NCBI GenBank assembly: GCA_002633005.1
Contig: NMRA01000387.1
Location: 239,681-303,680 of the forward strand
Direction of reading: 5' to 3'
Length of the DNA stretch: 64,000 nt
Source of the DNA: Phoronis australis
Taxonomy: Eukaryota > Phoronida > Phoronidae
The notes under the pieces were generated by a model, which ran no database searches, was not told the origin of the DNA, and saw nothing but the letters and a program-made list of their open reading frames with translations. Below are positions 48,308 to 60,685 of this stretch, piece after piece; within the stretch, counting starts at the first letter, position 1; every line of letters starts with the position of its first letter. The position numbers were made by a program, and so were the translations under genes.

Positions 48308-49944
48308 CGCCTCCTGGTATCCCTGAGGACACCAGCACAGTGCCAATGAACCCGGAGTCAAAGGAGCATCTGCGCGAACAAACAGACCACCAGCTTGTCA
48401 GCTGTATCCGCGAAGGTAACGACAGGGCAGACTACTTCAAGCCACCCATTCACACATTCACACTCAAATTCCTGGACAGCCATGTTGAGAGCAGCTTCCA
48501 GGACCATTATCTAGAAGAGCAGCACCACAACGTCTTAACCTTCTCCTCTCAGCACATGAATGCCTTCCTTGACTTCACCCTCTCACTCATCTTCTTTGTT
48601 CTTGTCGCTGTGTGTTGCTTCGAAGTCTATGGCATCCAAGTACCGTGGCTGGTGTTCTTCAGCATTGCGTTGATCTCGGAGGTAGTAATTCTCGTCCCAC
48701 TGGGTGTTAACGCGTTCAGCAGTCGCAGCAGCCAACAGAGTTCGTGTCAGAGGAAGTTCCGAGAGCTTGCGTCCAGCTGGATCATTCGACATGTGATCGG
48801 TGCTCTGGTCACGTGCTTACCCGTTGGAGCGGTGTACAGTAATTTCTCGTGCGAGATTTTCACGCGGTTCAGTGCCAGTGATGCGTTTTATTGCTGCCTG
48901 ATAATTGTGTCTCTTCTCCACTATATTAACTTTACAATGCTAAGCTCATGGATGAAGTCGAGTCTTGCTGTTCTTGCTGGTCTCATGTTGATACTGTTAC
49001 TTGCCATCGGAATTTGCGCGGGGACCACGACATCCGTCGGCATGAATCAAACCGAGGTTTTTCCATCAAGCAATTTGTCCAATCACACAGCAGCGTCATT
49101 GTTCTCTGGCGTTCGAATGTTAAGCTACGAAATCATCATCGATGTCCTGCTTCTTCTCATTCTCATATGGTATCTGAATCGTGCGTTTGAAATCAGTTAC
49201 CGACTGGCGTTTCACGGCGACATGGAAGCAGAGAAAGACAGGCGCGAAATGGAGGTGGCGAAGGAGCAAGCCGATTGGCTGCTACACAATATCATTCCAC
49301 AGCACATATCACAGCAGCTGAAGAAAACATCAAAGTTCTCTAAAAATCACAAAGATGTTGGGGTAATCTTCGCCAGTATATGCAACTTTGACATGTTCTA
49401 TGATGAGTCGTATGCCGGCGGTATTGAGTATCTGCGCGTGCTCAATGAGCTGATTGCAGACTACGAGGACTTGTTCGACCGACCAGAGTACAAGGACGTG
49501 GAGAAGATCAAAACAATTGGCAGCACGTTCATGGCTGCATCGGGACTTAACGAGCAACTGCGGGATAAAAATACGCACCCAGACGCCCACTTGTTCGCAC
49601 TGATGGACTTTTGCATCGACCTGCAGCGAGTCATCCAACACTTCAACGAGAGCATCTTCAATTTCCAGTTCGAGCTGAAGATCGGCTACAACTTTGGCGA
49701 GGTCACGTCTGGGGTCATTGGCACGACTAAGCTGCACTATGATATCTGGGGGGATACGGTGAACATCTCCAGCCGTATGTACTCAACGGGCCAGAAGGGA
49801 AAGATCCAGGTACCAGAGGACGTCGTGAATAGACTTAAAGATTATTTCGACTTCGAATATCGCGGGCAGATCGATGTCAAGGGAAAGGGTCTCATGAACA
49901 CCTACCTGGTGGTTGGCAAAAGACCTGGAGTGACATGGCATTAG
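48308..49944 (+). CDS. ADCY9: ADCY9-like terminal exon: second membrane block and C2 catalytic domain
   Basis: This last coding exon (acceptor ctgttgcag, stop TAG at 49942-49944) encodes 545 residues. It opens with the linker, then DYFKPPIHTFTLKFLD, a segment shared with vertebrate ADCY9. Six hydrophobic helices follow at about 48560-49180, with N-glycosylation sites NQT, NLS and NHT in the last outside loop. Then come the helical QADWLLHNIIP segment and a full C2 domain. The hallmark SKNHxxxGVIFASI is present, as are the substrate residues Lys (49510), Asp (49741), Asn (49762) and Arg (49774) and the VKGKG motif (49876-49890). The enzyme makes cAMP at the plasma membrane downstream of Gs. 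The forskolin-pocket residues are Leu (49432) and Ser (49522), unlike mammalian ADCY9. The protein ends about 17 residues after VKGKG, so the C2b tail is missing. Confidence 0.96.
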
Positions 49945-50465
49945 GGGATTATGGTTAGGCCAAGATCAAGTTTTTTGGTTTTGTCTGCATTTTTCTGAAC
50001 CTGATGCTGTGACTTTTGATGGGCCTAGTCATACCTGGGTAGTTCTAAGTATGATTTTGAAAATGGAGAAAAATGAGTGGGTACCAACAATTAAAGTGTT
50101 ATCAAATTTGATGAAGCACGTGGACATTATTGCATTCGAAGCGTGGTTTCTTTTTTCTGTTTGTCCCCAGACAGTTTTTTCAAGATGTTCAGACTTGCTT
50201 GGATTTATCTAGAGTTACGTTGGTATGAGAGAGCCCTCGGTGTTTTACACAAATCAATAATTTGTGTGGCATCAACTCAAGTGCTGTTGCCATGAGGTCT
50301 TTACCTTAAATTATGTTTGTTTTTCTTTAAAGCGCGGCATAGGCATTTGGTTAAAGGCACTTTTCGTCCTGTTTAACTGGTTAAAAATGTAACAAAGTTC
50401 GGCCCTATCCTCTCATTAAATCTATCATGTAATATTCCTTACCGTGAAAGGATGCTTTAAAATTT

Positions 50466-50663
50466 ATACACCTTATTCATGCAGTCGCCATTTTAGTAGT
50501 GAGCCTCTGTTTAGGTTTGTAAAACAAAATTTATTTGAGACATAAATATAACGAGGCACGCGGAAAATCATGCTTTGCGCTGTGATAAAGCGCAGAGTGC
50601 ATTGTTTTTAAAACCTAAAAAGAGGCTCACTTTTAAAATGGTGACTGCGTGAATAAGGTGTAT
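50466..50663. mobile_element. 198-bp fold-back MITE, about 520 bp past the ADCY9 stop
   Basis: The left arm, beginning atacaccttattcatgcagt, and the right arm (reverse complement starting atacaccttattcacgcagt) match over about 53 bp with few differences. Only about 90 bp lies between them. The stem includes gagcctctntttaggttt. If the ADCY9 transcript reads through, the RNA would fold into a long hairpin. No clear target-site duplication is seen. Confidence 0.8.
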
Positions 50664-52942
50664 TGGGGTTACGCAACACTAAAATTGCAAATTTGAATAT
50701 AGCGCACTTGTGCATTGCCTGTGACATTAATTGATAACGGAAATTGAATCCTGTCAAGGTTAAGACTATTTCGAGACGGATTTTATGTTAGGGTCTAAAC
50801 AGTCCGAAGTGCAGCTCTAAATAGATGGCACAGGTACATTGTCACAGTTTTCAGTGCACTGAGTTCTGAATGATGCACCTGCAGAACAAAACCCAACGAG
50901 CTTGTTTTTGGCCTTAAATTGAAGGGAGATTTCTGACAATCAGCAGGATTACCCACACTTAGTGTTTACCATTGATAGGTCTCCAGTTTTGTCCAAGGTG
51001 TCTTCCTTATTGAAAATATCCGGTCATTCTGTCTTGTTTGACCAAGTTTGTAGGGGGGTGTTTTCAAATAGCCTGAACATGGTAAGCACATTGTCTTACA
51101 TTTCTTTGGGGTTGAAGCCCAGAAATTATTGCATTATAAACTAGACTGAATTATTATGTGATCAGCGGAAACATTCGCCAATATTAACACCACCTTGGAC
51201 CCTATTTTTTACTATGCTTCCCCTCAGACAGTTCATTGCTGTGTGGAGTATCCTTGCTCAGAGTGGTATCTTTGGAAGCATTGAGTATTCATTGGGTAAT
51301 GGAAGCGTGAGGGCTACCTGTTGTAATTGTAATTTTAACTTATATCTGAAACGGTGTTAATGGACCTTCAGTTGGAAAACTTGAGTACAAATCCGGGGTC
51401 TTTGGCGTACTTAGGAGTAAATATCTTACTGTGTCTGAATTGGCTTATACTTTCGTTAGTCACCATAATTCAAATTTCCACAATGTGTGACGCACTTTAA
51501 CGGCCGAGTCGTCTGCCTTGTGATCAGATTCTCAGCTCTCCCAGTCTAGCATGTGATGACATAAGAAGTGTTTATCGTTAATCAACAATGGACGCGAGGA
51601 AATCTTGCGCTTTCAAACAGTACGATTTGTCTGATGAAAGTTGTGATGACAAACTTTACAACAGTCTCACCTAGTACGTACAGGTGCTGGTCATGTGTAA
51701 AGTAGCTCCGTGTACCGGTGTCTTCTAAATTGCTGGTGCTTGGGCCTGAGGTTGCAGTGGCTCTGGGTCGAGTTTAGCAAGAAAACTTGAGCGTAAATCT
51801 TGAGAAATTATGAGCTTCCGTTGTTTTTGATGGACCTTTTTATTTTCCATGTACTGGGAGAAGATACATATGTGAGAAATCACAATACTGTTATCAAAAC
51901 CACTGAAACGGAGGATTCCCTGATCAATCATTGCTGGTACACTGTTTATGACATCAAATGCTCTGCGGTGACCTGTCCAGCTCACCATTTGATCATGAAT
52001 CACAAATAGTGGGTGAATGGCTGGACCTTCAGATTGGCAACTGGGCTTATCGGTGTTATTAATTAGTAAGCCAGTTAATGAAATGGTTATTTTATTAGCC
52101 TTGACCCTGAGATTTGTACTTAAAGGCCAAGACTGATGCAGTGTATGTAGTACATATTTGTGAATTGTGTGCAAGCAAATTACTTCTCACAAGTCAGCTC
52201 AAGAAGCTTTGATATCATCCACTGTAGCGAAATGTTGTATGCAGCTAGGTGGCGGTAGCAGTCATCATGATCATGTGACCGATCATGTTTGGTTGTGTCA
52301 CTGAGGCCTCCCCTTATCTACCTGACTTATCCAATTTTATTTGTGGAGTAGTGATTTGTTTTGATTTCTATAATTTCTGCATAATCATCTATTCACTTAA
52401 TAGTCTTGGACTGTACAAATTCTGTTAGCACATTACTCATTTTCACGAGACAGAATACATATTATTGATAAATTACTGTCTTGTACGTAACTGGCTGTTG
52501 ATTAAGTTTCGAAAAATCGTAAATTGCTGTTCATGCAGAGATGTTCGTCACAACAAAACACATGAGTGGTCCCGCCACCTATAGGCCATTTGTGTCACAT
52601 TCATGAACTTCATTAAGTCCAGTTGTAATTCGCAGTTGTTATACAATCACTTGAATTATGGAGAGCTGTTTCTCACTACCGTGCTAAAATTGCTTGGAAT
52701 ATTGATTTTTTCCTCTCTAAATTTACTAGTCACAATATTTTACTAGGCAAGATATTTTAAAGTTTGTTTTGCCATTTGTTTTTTTTTTGGTTGAGGACAA
52801 GTTTGTGAGCTATTTGTATATGACTGTGATGTATCATGAGTGACTGGCTGTGTTATACAGGTACAAAAATAGCATAGGTTTTAGAAATTTTATTTTTATT
52901 CTCAAGTTTAGAATTGTAAATTTTATACCATGTGAATCATTT

Positions 52943-52988
52943 TGTATTGTATTGTATTGTATAGTATTGTATTGTATTGTATTGTATT
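52943..52988. repeat. (ATTGT)n microsatellite
   Basis: About nine copies of the pentamer attgt, with one variant (atagt). Confidence 0.95.
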
Positions 52989-55900
52989 TAATTGGGATTT
53001 CAAAAAGGTGTATTACAATTAGGAGTGCTTCTCAAATTTTACATTTCTGGGTCCAGCCCAAATTACATGAGTAACTTGGTTATTTAAGCTGCTATAAACT
53101 GCCCTTCTGTAAATAATAAACTTTTACTTTTAACCGTTTGTCTCAATAAATTGGTTTGAAAATGTCTTAATAAATTGGTTTGAAAACTTTTCTTATCTCC
53201 AATTAGAAGTGACGCCTTAATGCTTGGAATCATTTTGTGCGTTGAGCCTACTCTCAACGAAAGGCCCAGACATCACTGCTTGATTAAAGTAACGTGCATT
53301 TCTACAAATTATAGTGTCGTGCACTCACAATTACTTGGCTAAGCCTTTTTGCAAAATTTGTGAAGCAAGACTAAACGTTCTGCCTATAATACTGTCATGA
53401 AGCAGACCCTAGTTTTATTAATGTAAAAGACAAGTTTGTGATGGAAGACAATGTTTGGATCGATGTGCTGAAAACCATTATGCTAGTAGTTCTGTTATTG
53501 TTGTTTTAACATGGATATGTGATTGCGTTTGACTTTTTGATGATATCTGCAATGGCTGGAACTTAATGATGTTCAATGTGAATACCATTTTAGGCAAGGA
53601 AGTTTAATTAAGCACTATTGCAATTAAAAGTGCCATTGGTGTAGCGCAAACATGAAGGCAGGCGCAGATCCAGGATTGAGTGGAGGGGTGTCTGACAATG
53701 ACTGGACATAGTAGCCGATTGGCGGCATCCATATTTATTAGACCCCTTTCTTGAGCTCTCGTCATGTCGTTTTCATTCATGACATGAGTTTCTGAGCACG
53801 TGTGAGCGTAGGTTCTGTTGAGAAAGGGATTTGATCTGTTGAACATGATATGGATTTTTGAGATATCTAGACACGGGAAAAGGACTGACAGACGCTGTGC
53901 ATGTTTTTCAAATATTGTTCATTTACCATACATTGGAACCTTTCGCTAGTACCGTTAAAATGAAATTCATTGCTGTAGTAAAATCTCACACAATACGGAA
54001 TTTAATTATGTTTCAATTTCTCATTTTGTATTAAGTGGTACCACATTGATGATTTATTATTTCCAACTACCTGTCATTGCGCAACAATTTGAAAAGTTGA
54101 GAGCCGTCATAACGAGGTTTGAGGCCTTTCAAAAATGAAAAATAGTTCCGGCCATTATTTTTGTCTGAAGTTGACAAGATCGTGCAGCATGTAAGATTAT
54201 CATTTAAAAAATGATCTTTCCTTTCAAGAGCTTTTTTTCCATCAAACTTTATTTGCTTCCAGCAACATATTTCAACTTTTAACCCTGAGTAATTTGGTGG
54301 TTTTGTAGTGGCTCGGGCTCTGATGTATGGTGGTTTTTCCAATATGCCATCATATGGCAGGTTTTGAGGTTGCTACTAACCCGCTTTCCATCAATGAAAA
54401 CTAAGTTATGACTTGGACCACGAACAGCAAGAAAAATCGGACATGTTCCAGAAAACTGGTTCAGCTAAGACAAATCTTAAATTTCAGTCAATATTAAGAC
54501 AAAACTCAAATGTGTCTCAAGTCCGTTTCTGACTTCGGTTTTGTCCGATTTTGACTAACTTATCAGATTTGGAAGTTTCAGAGTTTGGAAGTTGAGAAAA
54601 ATCTTAGACTTAAGTGAGAAATGTCCTTAAGTCCGTTTCTTGGAATAGACCCTTGGTCTCTACCCATTTCAACTCAAGGGGATGTCTTGTCTTGAAAGAA
54701 CTGACGGTTTGTGCTTGATACCAGGCTCGACAAAATTGCTTGTCATGGTTGGCCTAATGATGCGCTGAACATGACCTCGAGCCATAATAAACATTTAGTG
54801 GTTCCCAAGCCTGGATGATCATGTAAGTAAGCTACAAGTCAAGACTGCACGTACATCTATCCATGCACTGGACATGAAACTCGTGATCTCAAAAGATTTA
54901 CTCGCAAGGTTCTTGCGTCTGTAGGACTCTGTCCTGTTTTATTTTGCGTGCAGTCTATATCAAAAATTCATTTCATCAACAGATCATGTATTCGTAGCAA
55001 CTTAGTGTTATTTTTTGTAAATGTTAAAGGCTAGTGCTCTACTTTATCATAATTTGAAACTTTGTGACTAGATGGAATGGATTTTAATTTGCTGCTTCAT
55101 TTGGGACGAAATAAATTAATGTAGAGTATTTCTGTGGACCATTTATTTATTTATTTATCGTCCAGGTGTAGTAATGTGAGATGCACTAATTATAAATCAA
55201 ATCTTCTGAAAAAACTTATTTTAGCTCCCTGGCTCCTATTGGAGAGTAAAGCAAAATGTTTTTCAAATCCTATAGGGGGCATGTGCTCATTTTTCTTCCA
55301 TAATTCATATCAAATATTTGAGATGACAGTTGTTACAGTAGTTGGCAATTTTTGAAAGTGTCAAAAGTATGGTATATGTCAGGAACCGGTATGACTATTG
55401 GTTACTAGTCGGTCTCCTCAGTAATGGAATTGTACCTTAGAGTTTTTGCTGCACTAAATTATGTGTCAGTATGTTACAGAAATGGGTTTGATTCAGAATA
55501 TTATGCTCATATCTGTTGTCAGTGAATGTAATGTCTATTTCGCATTTTTCAGTGTGTAATATTAATTATGTCTTTTGTTTTTAATGAATATTTCACTGTC
55601 ATTTACTGTCACTACTGTGTCTTGTTTCAATTTTAAATAAAAATAAAGCATTTGAATGTACAAAAGAATGGTGTTCATTATTCTCTTGTAGCTGGTAAAA
55701 TACAGAGATGCGCAGCATAAGTGTGAAATATGAAACTTGAACACGTGCTGCACATTCACGTCTTGTGAATAAAACTACTAACCTTTTCAGTTGCATGAAA
55801 TTCCGCATGTGGGTTTACACAATTCGTGACGAAGTTGGCAATTTTTTGTATCTTCCCAAAATACTTGGCAACTTGATATCAGCAACCCTTTACAAAACTT

Positions 55901-56378
55901 GATTGGGTTCTCAAAACCATACTGAGTGATTGTTTTTCATGACATGAAAATTTTCGTGCTCTTGCAGAAATTTAGATTTTATTGTTCCAACAGCAAGAAA
56001 CTCGAGCATCTTGTTTTTTCATGCTCTTTCAGTGTGTCAAACATGTTCTGTTACATGGAGTTTTCAGGAAATCTTCGAATGGCTTGTTAGAAGTGTGTGT
56101 TTTGTGCCCAAGTTTAATTTTGGTAAATGACACTGGATGGAGAAGTTACATAAAAAACAACCAAAATTTTTTGTCACACCCATTTTTATAAGATTTACTA
56201 TAAAACTAACGAATTAATGATAAGTGTTTATTTTAACTATTTCAATCTTTTCATTAAGTGTTTAAGGGCACTTAATCTATTTGCAAAGAAAGATGACTTC
56301 AGAAATAATTTAAAAAATTAAAATGCAACTTAGATTGTGGCAAAAGAAAACGCTGCAGTCAGATGGACATTTAATGTT

Positions 56379-56600
56379 TCCCATGATACCCTCTTCGTCT
56401 CTTTCCGTGACTAATCGGAAGTAGGGTCACATGTCACAGCGCTAAACACTGTCCAATCATACGGCAATTTTTATATCACGTGATTAAGATTGACACGAAT
56501 AATTGGTTTCCGCTAGTGGAATTTCCACTCGGGGATTTTCGTTGTTTTCTCTTACTAGCGTAGAACTTTTCATCAACAGCCGCCATTTTGGTTAAATTGG
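56379..56600 (+). promoter_or_regulatory. CREBBP: Putative CREBBP promoter region
   Basis: A dense set of motifs typical of TATA-less housekeeping promoters lies about 400-600 bp before the CREBBP start codon. They are tttcccatgatacc (56378-56390, ZNF143-like), ATCGGAAGT (56414-56422, ETS), CCAAT (56453-56457), CACGTG (56477-56482, E-box) and GCCGCCATTTTGG (56579-56591, YY1, usually at or just after transcription starts). The start site itself cannot be seen. The YY1 position suggests it lies near 56560-56580. Confidence 0.5.
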
Positions 56601-56674
56601 CCGAGAGAAATTTCAACTTTTTATCTAAAATTTGTGACCTTAATGATCTCTGTAACGGAATCATTTCACCTTGG

Positions 56675-56737
56675 ATGGAAGTTGATCTTTACATGAAGAA
56701 ATCTAGCCTGGAAAAGAACAATATCGTGGTTTGTTAG
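56675..56737 (+). other. Upstream ORF in the CREBBP leader (20 codons)
   Basis: An ATG at 56675 opens 20 codons and ends at TAG 56735-56737. A second short frame (17 codons, 56643-56696) overlaps it in another frame. Both are upstream of the main ATG if transcription starts near 56570. If translated they could lower initiation at the main start. Confidence 0.4.
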
Positions 56738-56839
56738 CTCTTTTACGTGTGATACATTCTGATGTCCATTTTCGCTTTTGTGCGGCGAAATTTAATATGC
56801 TGTAAAATTTGAAGATCTGGCCGTTTTCTTCGCTTCGTT

Positions 56840-56944
56840 ATGGGTTTATACCCATTGATCTTGTCGAGGATACCATGTACTTCAACAGATATGTTTACAG
56901 TGTGGAATCGGTACGCTGTTAAAGAGAAATCGAAGGCTCTTTAA
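56840..56944 (+). other. Upstream ORF in the CREBBP leader (34 codons)
   Basis: The ATG at 56840 opens 34 codons and ends at TAA 56942-56944, only 34 bases before the main ATG at 56979. Such closeness disfavours re-initiation at the main start. Confidence 0.45.
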
Positions 56945-56978
56945 TATTACTTGTGGATACAGGTTCGTCGTTTAAAAC

Positions 56979-57063
56979 ATGGCGGACCAACTTGTGGACG
57001 GACCACCGTCGGCAAAACGGATGAAAATTGCTTCACCATCGCTGACTCCTACCGAGTCTACAG
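56979..57063 (+). CDS. CREBBP: CREBBP/p300 exon 1: N terminus
   Basis: The start codon sits in acATGGCGG, a YY1-type word that also gives a good initiation context. The exon encodes MADQLVDGPPSAKRMKIASP and then SLTPTEST, closing with one base before the donor gtatga at 57064. Vertebrate CBP and p300 start with the same pattern: M-A-[DE], then GPP..KR.K, a nuclear localisation signal, then S-T-D-F across the first splice junction. The exon phase (1) and the junction within Asp match the vertebrate gene. CBP/p300 is a nuclear lysine acetyltransferase and coactivator that binds phospho-CREB, nuclear receptors and many other factors. A single p300/CBP-type gene is usual in invertebrates. Confidence 0.94.
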
Positions 57064-57414
57064 GTATGATAGCTGGTGATTTTTGCTTATTTATCTGTTA
57101 TTATATATTCAGGGATTATGTGTTACAAGTATGCCTGTATTGACATATTTTTGGTCTTACAACGTGAAATCCCAGTTTGACATATTTACTTCACGCGTTT
57201 GACCTATTATCAAATCAGTACTAACAAAAGTGATTTAATTGTAGTTTTCAGTAATTAGTACTCCTGAAACTTTCTCAAGTTAAACCAAATCATAATTTCA
57301 TTGCATTTTATTAATCATTAACAGATATATTACTTGATGGGGTTTCCAATTATGACTTAGTTGAAGGTGCCCTTTCCTTTGAGGAAACATGAAATTCAAT
57401 TGTCTCTTTTTCAG

Positions 57415-58325
57415 ATTTTAATTTTTTGCTGGAATTTGCTCAAGATTTGCCCAATGATCTGTTGGATTCAGACAACCTGGCAACAAGCAATGGACCGATG
57501 AGCTCAAGCCAAGATCAAAGTGAAGGACAGTCGGGCACTCAGCAGAATCAACAGCAGACACAGCAAAATATTTCATTGAACAATTCACAAAAGCAACCAT
57601 TGGTGAAAGTGAATGACAAGCATCAAAACTTATCAGCATTGCTTTCTGCCAATGACTCTCCACAGCCCCCTACGAACTCAAGTCCCCAGCCTAGCCACAA
57701 TTCAGTGACGAACACATCACAGAATCAAAATAGTGTCGGTAATAGCCTGAACTTACAGTCACCACCTATGTCCAAGAATGTCTCTGCATTGGCCTCATCC
57801 ACCCCATTCAGCGCAAACAATGCCAGTGGTGATATCGTCAATGTAAGTCTTGGTGGGGGAAATATGAACTCGAGCAGTGGTTCGTTCAATATGGTCAGCG
57901 GAACTATGAGTATGAGTAGTGTAACGGGTGGCATGAGCCTACCCAACAGTTTACCCATGACGAGCATGAACACTAGCCTGCCCATGGCTATGAGTGCTGG
58001 GAATAATATAAATTTGTCTGTCAACACTCGTCCTATCATGAGCAGTGGCGGTGGTCCCATGGGTATCCCAAATCAGCCGACACCCCTGCAGCAGGGGCCA
58101 CTAATGAATGGACCCCAGATGAACGTGACCTATCCATCCGCAGCTCTCAGGATGGCGAGGGCCAATGCAATGAACCCCAAATCTTCACAAGAAGGCAATA
58201 TTTTACGTAACGCTCTAGGGCAGCCAACAGGTGCTAGCCAACCCATGGCTCCGATCCGCCCCCCGGTTCCCCAGCCCCAACCACCACCACCACCACCACC
58301 ACAAGCTGTACCTCAGGGACCAAGG
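57415..58325 (+). CDS. CREBBP: CREBBP/p300 exon 2: LXXLL box and low-complexity linker
   Basis: The acceptor is ctttttcag and the donor is gtgagt from 58326. The exon opens with DFNFLLEFAQDLPNDLLDS, matching the conserved D-F...DLP.[DE]L segment of CBP/p300. The LXXLL nuclear-receptor box LSALL lies at 57630-57644, in the context KHQNLSALL like the vertebrate KHKQLSELL. The rest is a Q/N/S/M/P-rich disordered linker with many 'MNTSLPM'-type repeats and ends in a proline run (PPPPPPPQ) near 58280-58303. The 911 bases plus the carried base give 304 codons, so it ends in phase 0, as the next exon needs. Confidence 0.95.
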
Positions 58326-60685
58326 GTGAGTAGATAACATATGACTAATTTGATCAGCTTGCCCTGTTTTAAAATATTTTTCCAGCTTTGTGATGCTGGA
58401 AATGTTTGGCTTCATTATTGTTGAGTTCTGTGTTTGCAGAGATAGCTATTTTATTAGAAAGCGTAAGAATGTCTGAGAATGGATGACGGATTTTTTTTCC
58501 ATGTTTCATGCAGTTTGCTGCTCTCTGACCTATTTTTAACAATTTGTGACCTTACAGGGTCATGTGGTCACTCTGTAGTGTACTCTTTGCATTCACAGAA
58601 TCAGAATCTGTGATGATCATTCATACCTATTTTAATGTGACACTACGACCTGTTTGCCAGCTCTCGCAACACGTTTGAATGGCCCGCCCCAGTTTGAATG
58701 ACCCTCCGACACATTTGAATTTTCAGTTGTGAACGCTGCTTGGTGCTGTTTGTAAATAGAAAATTGTCATCATGTTCCTCTGTGTTGCTTTACTGCTAAA
58801 ACATGTAGTTATAAAGTAGGTAAATGTGCACTGAAGACTCTGTGATGCTGCGGACACATTTGCACAATAAAGAACATCAACTAGTGTACTCTTCCGGCAT
58901 GTTTCTTGGCCTTCGTACGTTTACAACACATTTAGGTTCCCAGTTGTGGAGAACACTATTAAGCCGAATTCCACTATTTTCAATCTAAGTTTAGTTTAGC
59001 ATATTTTTTATTATTTCGGCAGGTCAGTTAGCCAAATTTTTCCCAATAGTACTACGGGCCAAGTGGGGTCAATAACTTCTGAAAACATGAACTCTAGTGC
59101 AATCTTGTTTTATTCCAGTTTGAAGGTGACAATTATTGGCCTTGATTGCAACATGTTGTGCCATTTCCTTTAGGATGGTTTACCTGTTGTTATCATTTAT
59201 GACATGATGAGACCTCAGATATGGGTTTTCTTTGTAGTAGGTACACTGTTCCAACTGGAAGCCATGTTAGACTGGTTGTTTACAGTTGTACCACACTGGA
59301 CTGCTAGGCACCTTTCTTTGTTCAGTTTCTTTGTCTTGTATAGAAAGTGTTCCCTAATCTGTCCCACCGACTGAACTGTCCTGATTTATTGATTTATTGA
59401 CAGTTCTAGAGTGATATGATAATTTCCTTATATATGTTACAGCAATCTTTTGGTTTTGTTAATTTGACCCAGTTTCATTGAAGGTTAGCACACAAAGCTC
59501 AATTCTAAAGTATTGAGGATAAGTATTAATTTCATTCTGACTAGCAGCATTGCCTGAAGTTCAAAATGTGTTAATAGTAGAGAATCCGTAGAAAGTTAAC
59601 TGTTTTCCAATAAACTTAAATATTTATGAAGCTTTTGTCTTGTGAAAATAGTTTGTTTCATTTCCATTTTCAGTCTCATTATATAGAGGATCATTTTAGT
59701 TGTTAATATCTGATAGACTTGTGGATGCTTGCCCAATTCTTATCTGAGAGATCTTAACTTCATTGTAATCATGTGGTCTTCTGCACGCTTGAAGTATTTT
59801 TTCCATTCATGTAAAATTTAAGATACAGAAGATGAATACTATTCCCACCCCACTCATCCCAGAGTTCAATTGAATTTTTTAATCGCGTATGGGAAATTCA
59901 TTGAGGTTCTGGTTTCTTTGTATTTTTCAGTGAGATTATTGTGGTTAGGGCCCTTGACATCTCGAACTTGAGGCTAAATTTCAGCCTCATTGGCTCATTC
60001 CCTTCTGAAAAATAATTTATAAATCGTGGGAAATTGTCTCATCACGCCAAAAAAATCTACATTGATAAAACTTACCATAGAGGTACACATGCACTCAGTG
60101 TCAGAAGGGTTTCCCTTACGGTGGTCACTGATACATTTATCTAAGGACAGCCAGGGCTCTGACAGGTAGCAGAGTTCAGAAAATAAATACCGTACTATAG
60201 TGCAACACAAACAGTACCGTACTGTTTGTGTTGCACTATGGGCATGTCCCTGTTGTAGAAATATGTTGTCAGTTTTGGTATTGTGCCACTCGGAGCATGT
60301 TTTACCCATCACATAGTAAAGATGCTCTATTTGTCTTGCATCAAAGTTACTAAGTTGTCAGTGCCATTTCCTACACTTTAGGGTTAAAAGGATATTTCTT
60401 GGTTGTGATCACTAGAGTTTATTGTCCTGGTGTTTATTATTGTCATTTCTCAAAAACCATACACGTTTTAGTGTATCGTCAGCAGCAAACTTAAAGTGGG
60501 TCGGGTCTGCATACTGAATATTCTCATATTATGCCCACATTCTACGTTGATTTGTTTGGATTTTGCGTTATCCTTGAACTGATAGCGTTACATTAGGTAG
60601 CTGAAGGGAGTGGTGGACAAGGTTAAATATCACGTGGGGGGAACCTTATTTTTTATTTGATGTTATACCTTTGGTACTTGTGCAG
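58326..60685 (+). other. CREBBP intron 2, with a 43-bp palindrome
   Basis: A 2.36-kb intron with no other gene recognised. It contains the near-perfect palindrome at 60197-60239. Confidence 0.85.
60197..60239. repeat. Perfect palindrome: 21-bp arms around a single C
   Basis: The left arm (60197-60217) begins atagtgcaacacaaa and ends cagtac. The right arm (60219-60239) is its exact reverse complement. Only one base separates the arms, so the DNA could extrude a cruciform, and RNA would form a hairpin with almost no loop. The flanking bases do not extend the match. Confidence 0.95.

Larger units (their letters stand above)
49945..56378. other. ADCY9 downstream region and intergenic DNA
   Basis: It begins as the ADCY9 3' untranslated region. 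No single polyadenylation signal stands out. Candidates are ATTAAA at 50415 and AATAAA at 53115, 53145, 55636 and 55642. It contains a 198-bp fold-back element, an ATTGT microsatellite and a G-run repeat fragment near 53660. No further gene is recognised before the CREBBP promoter. Confidence 0.55.

Noticed and set aside
60197-60239. microRNA hairpin
   Set aside because: There is only one base between the arms, so there is no terminal loop for processing.
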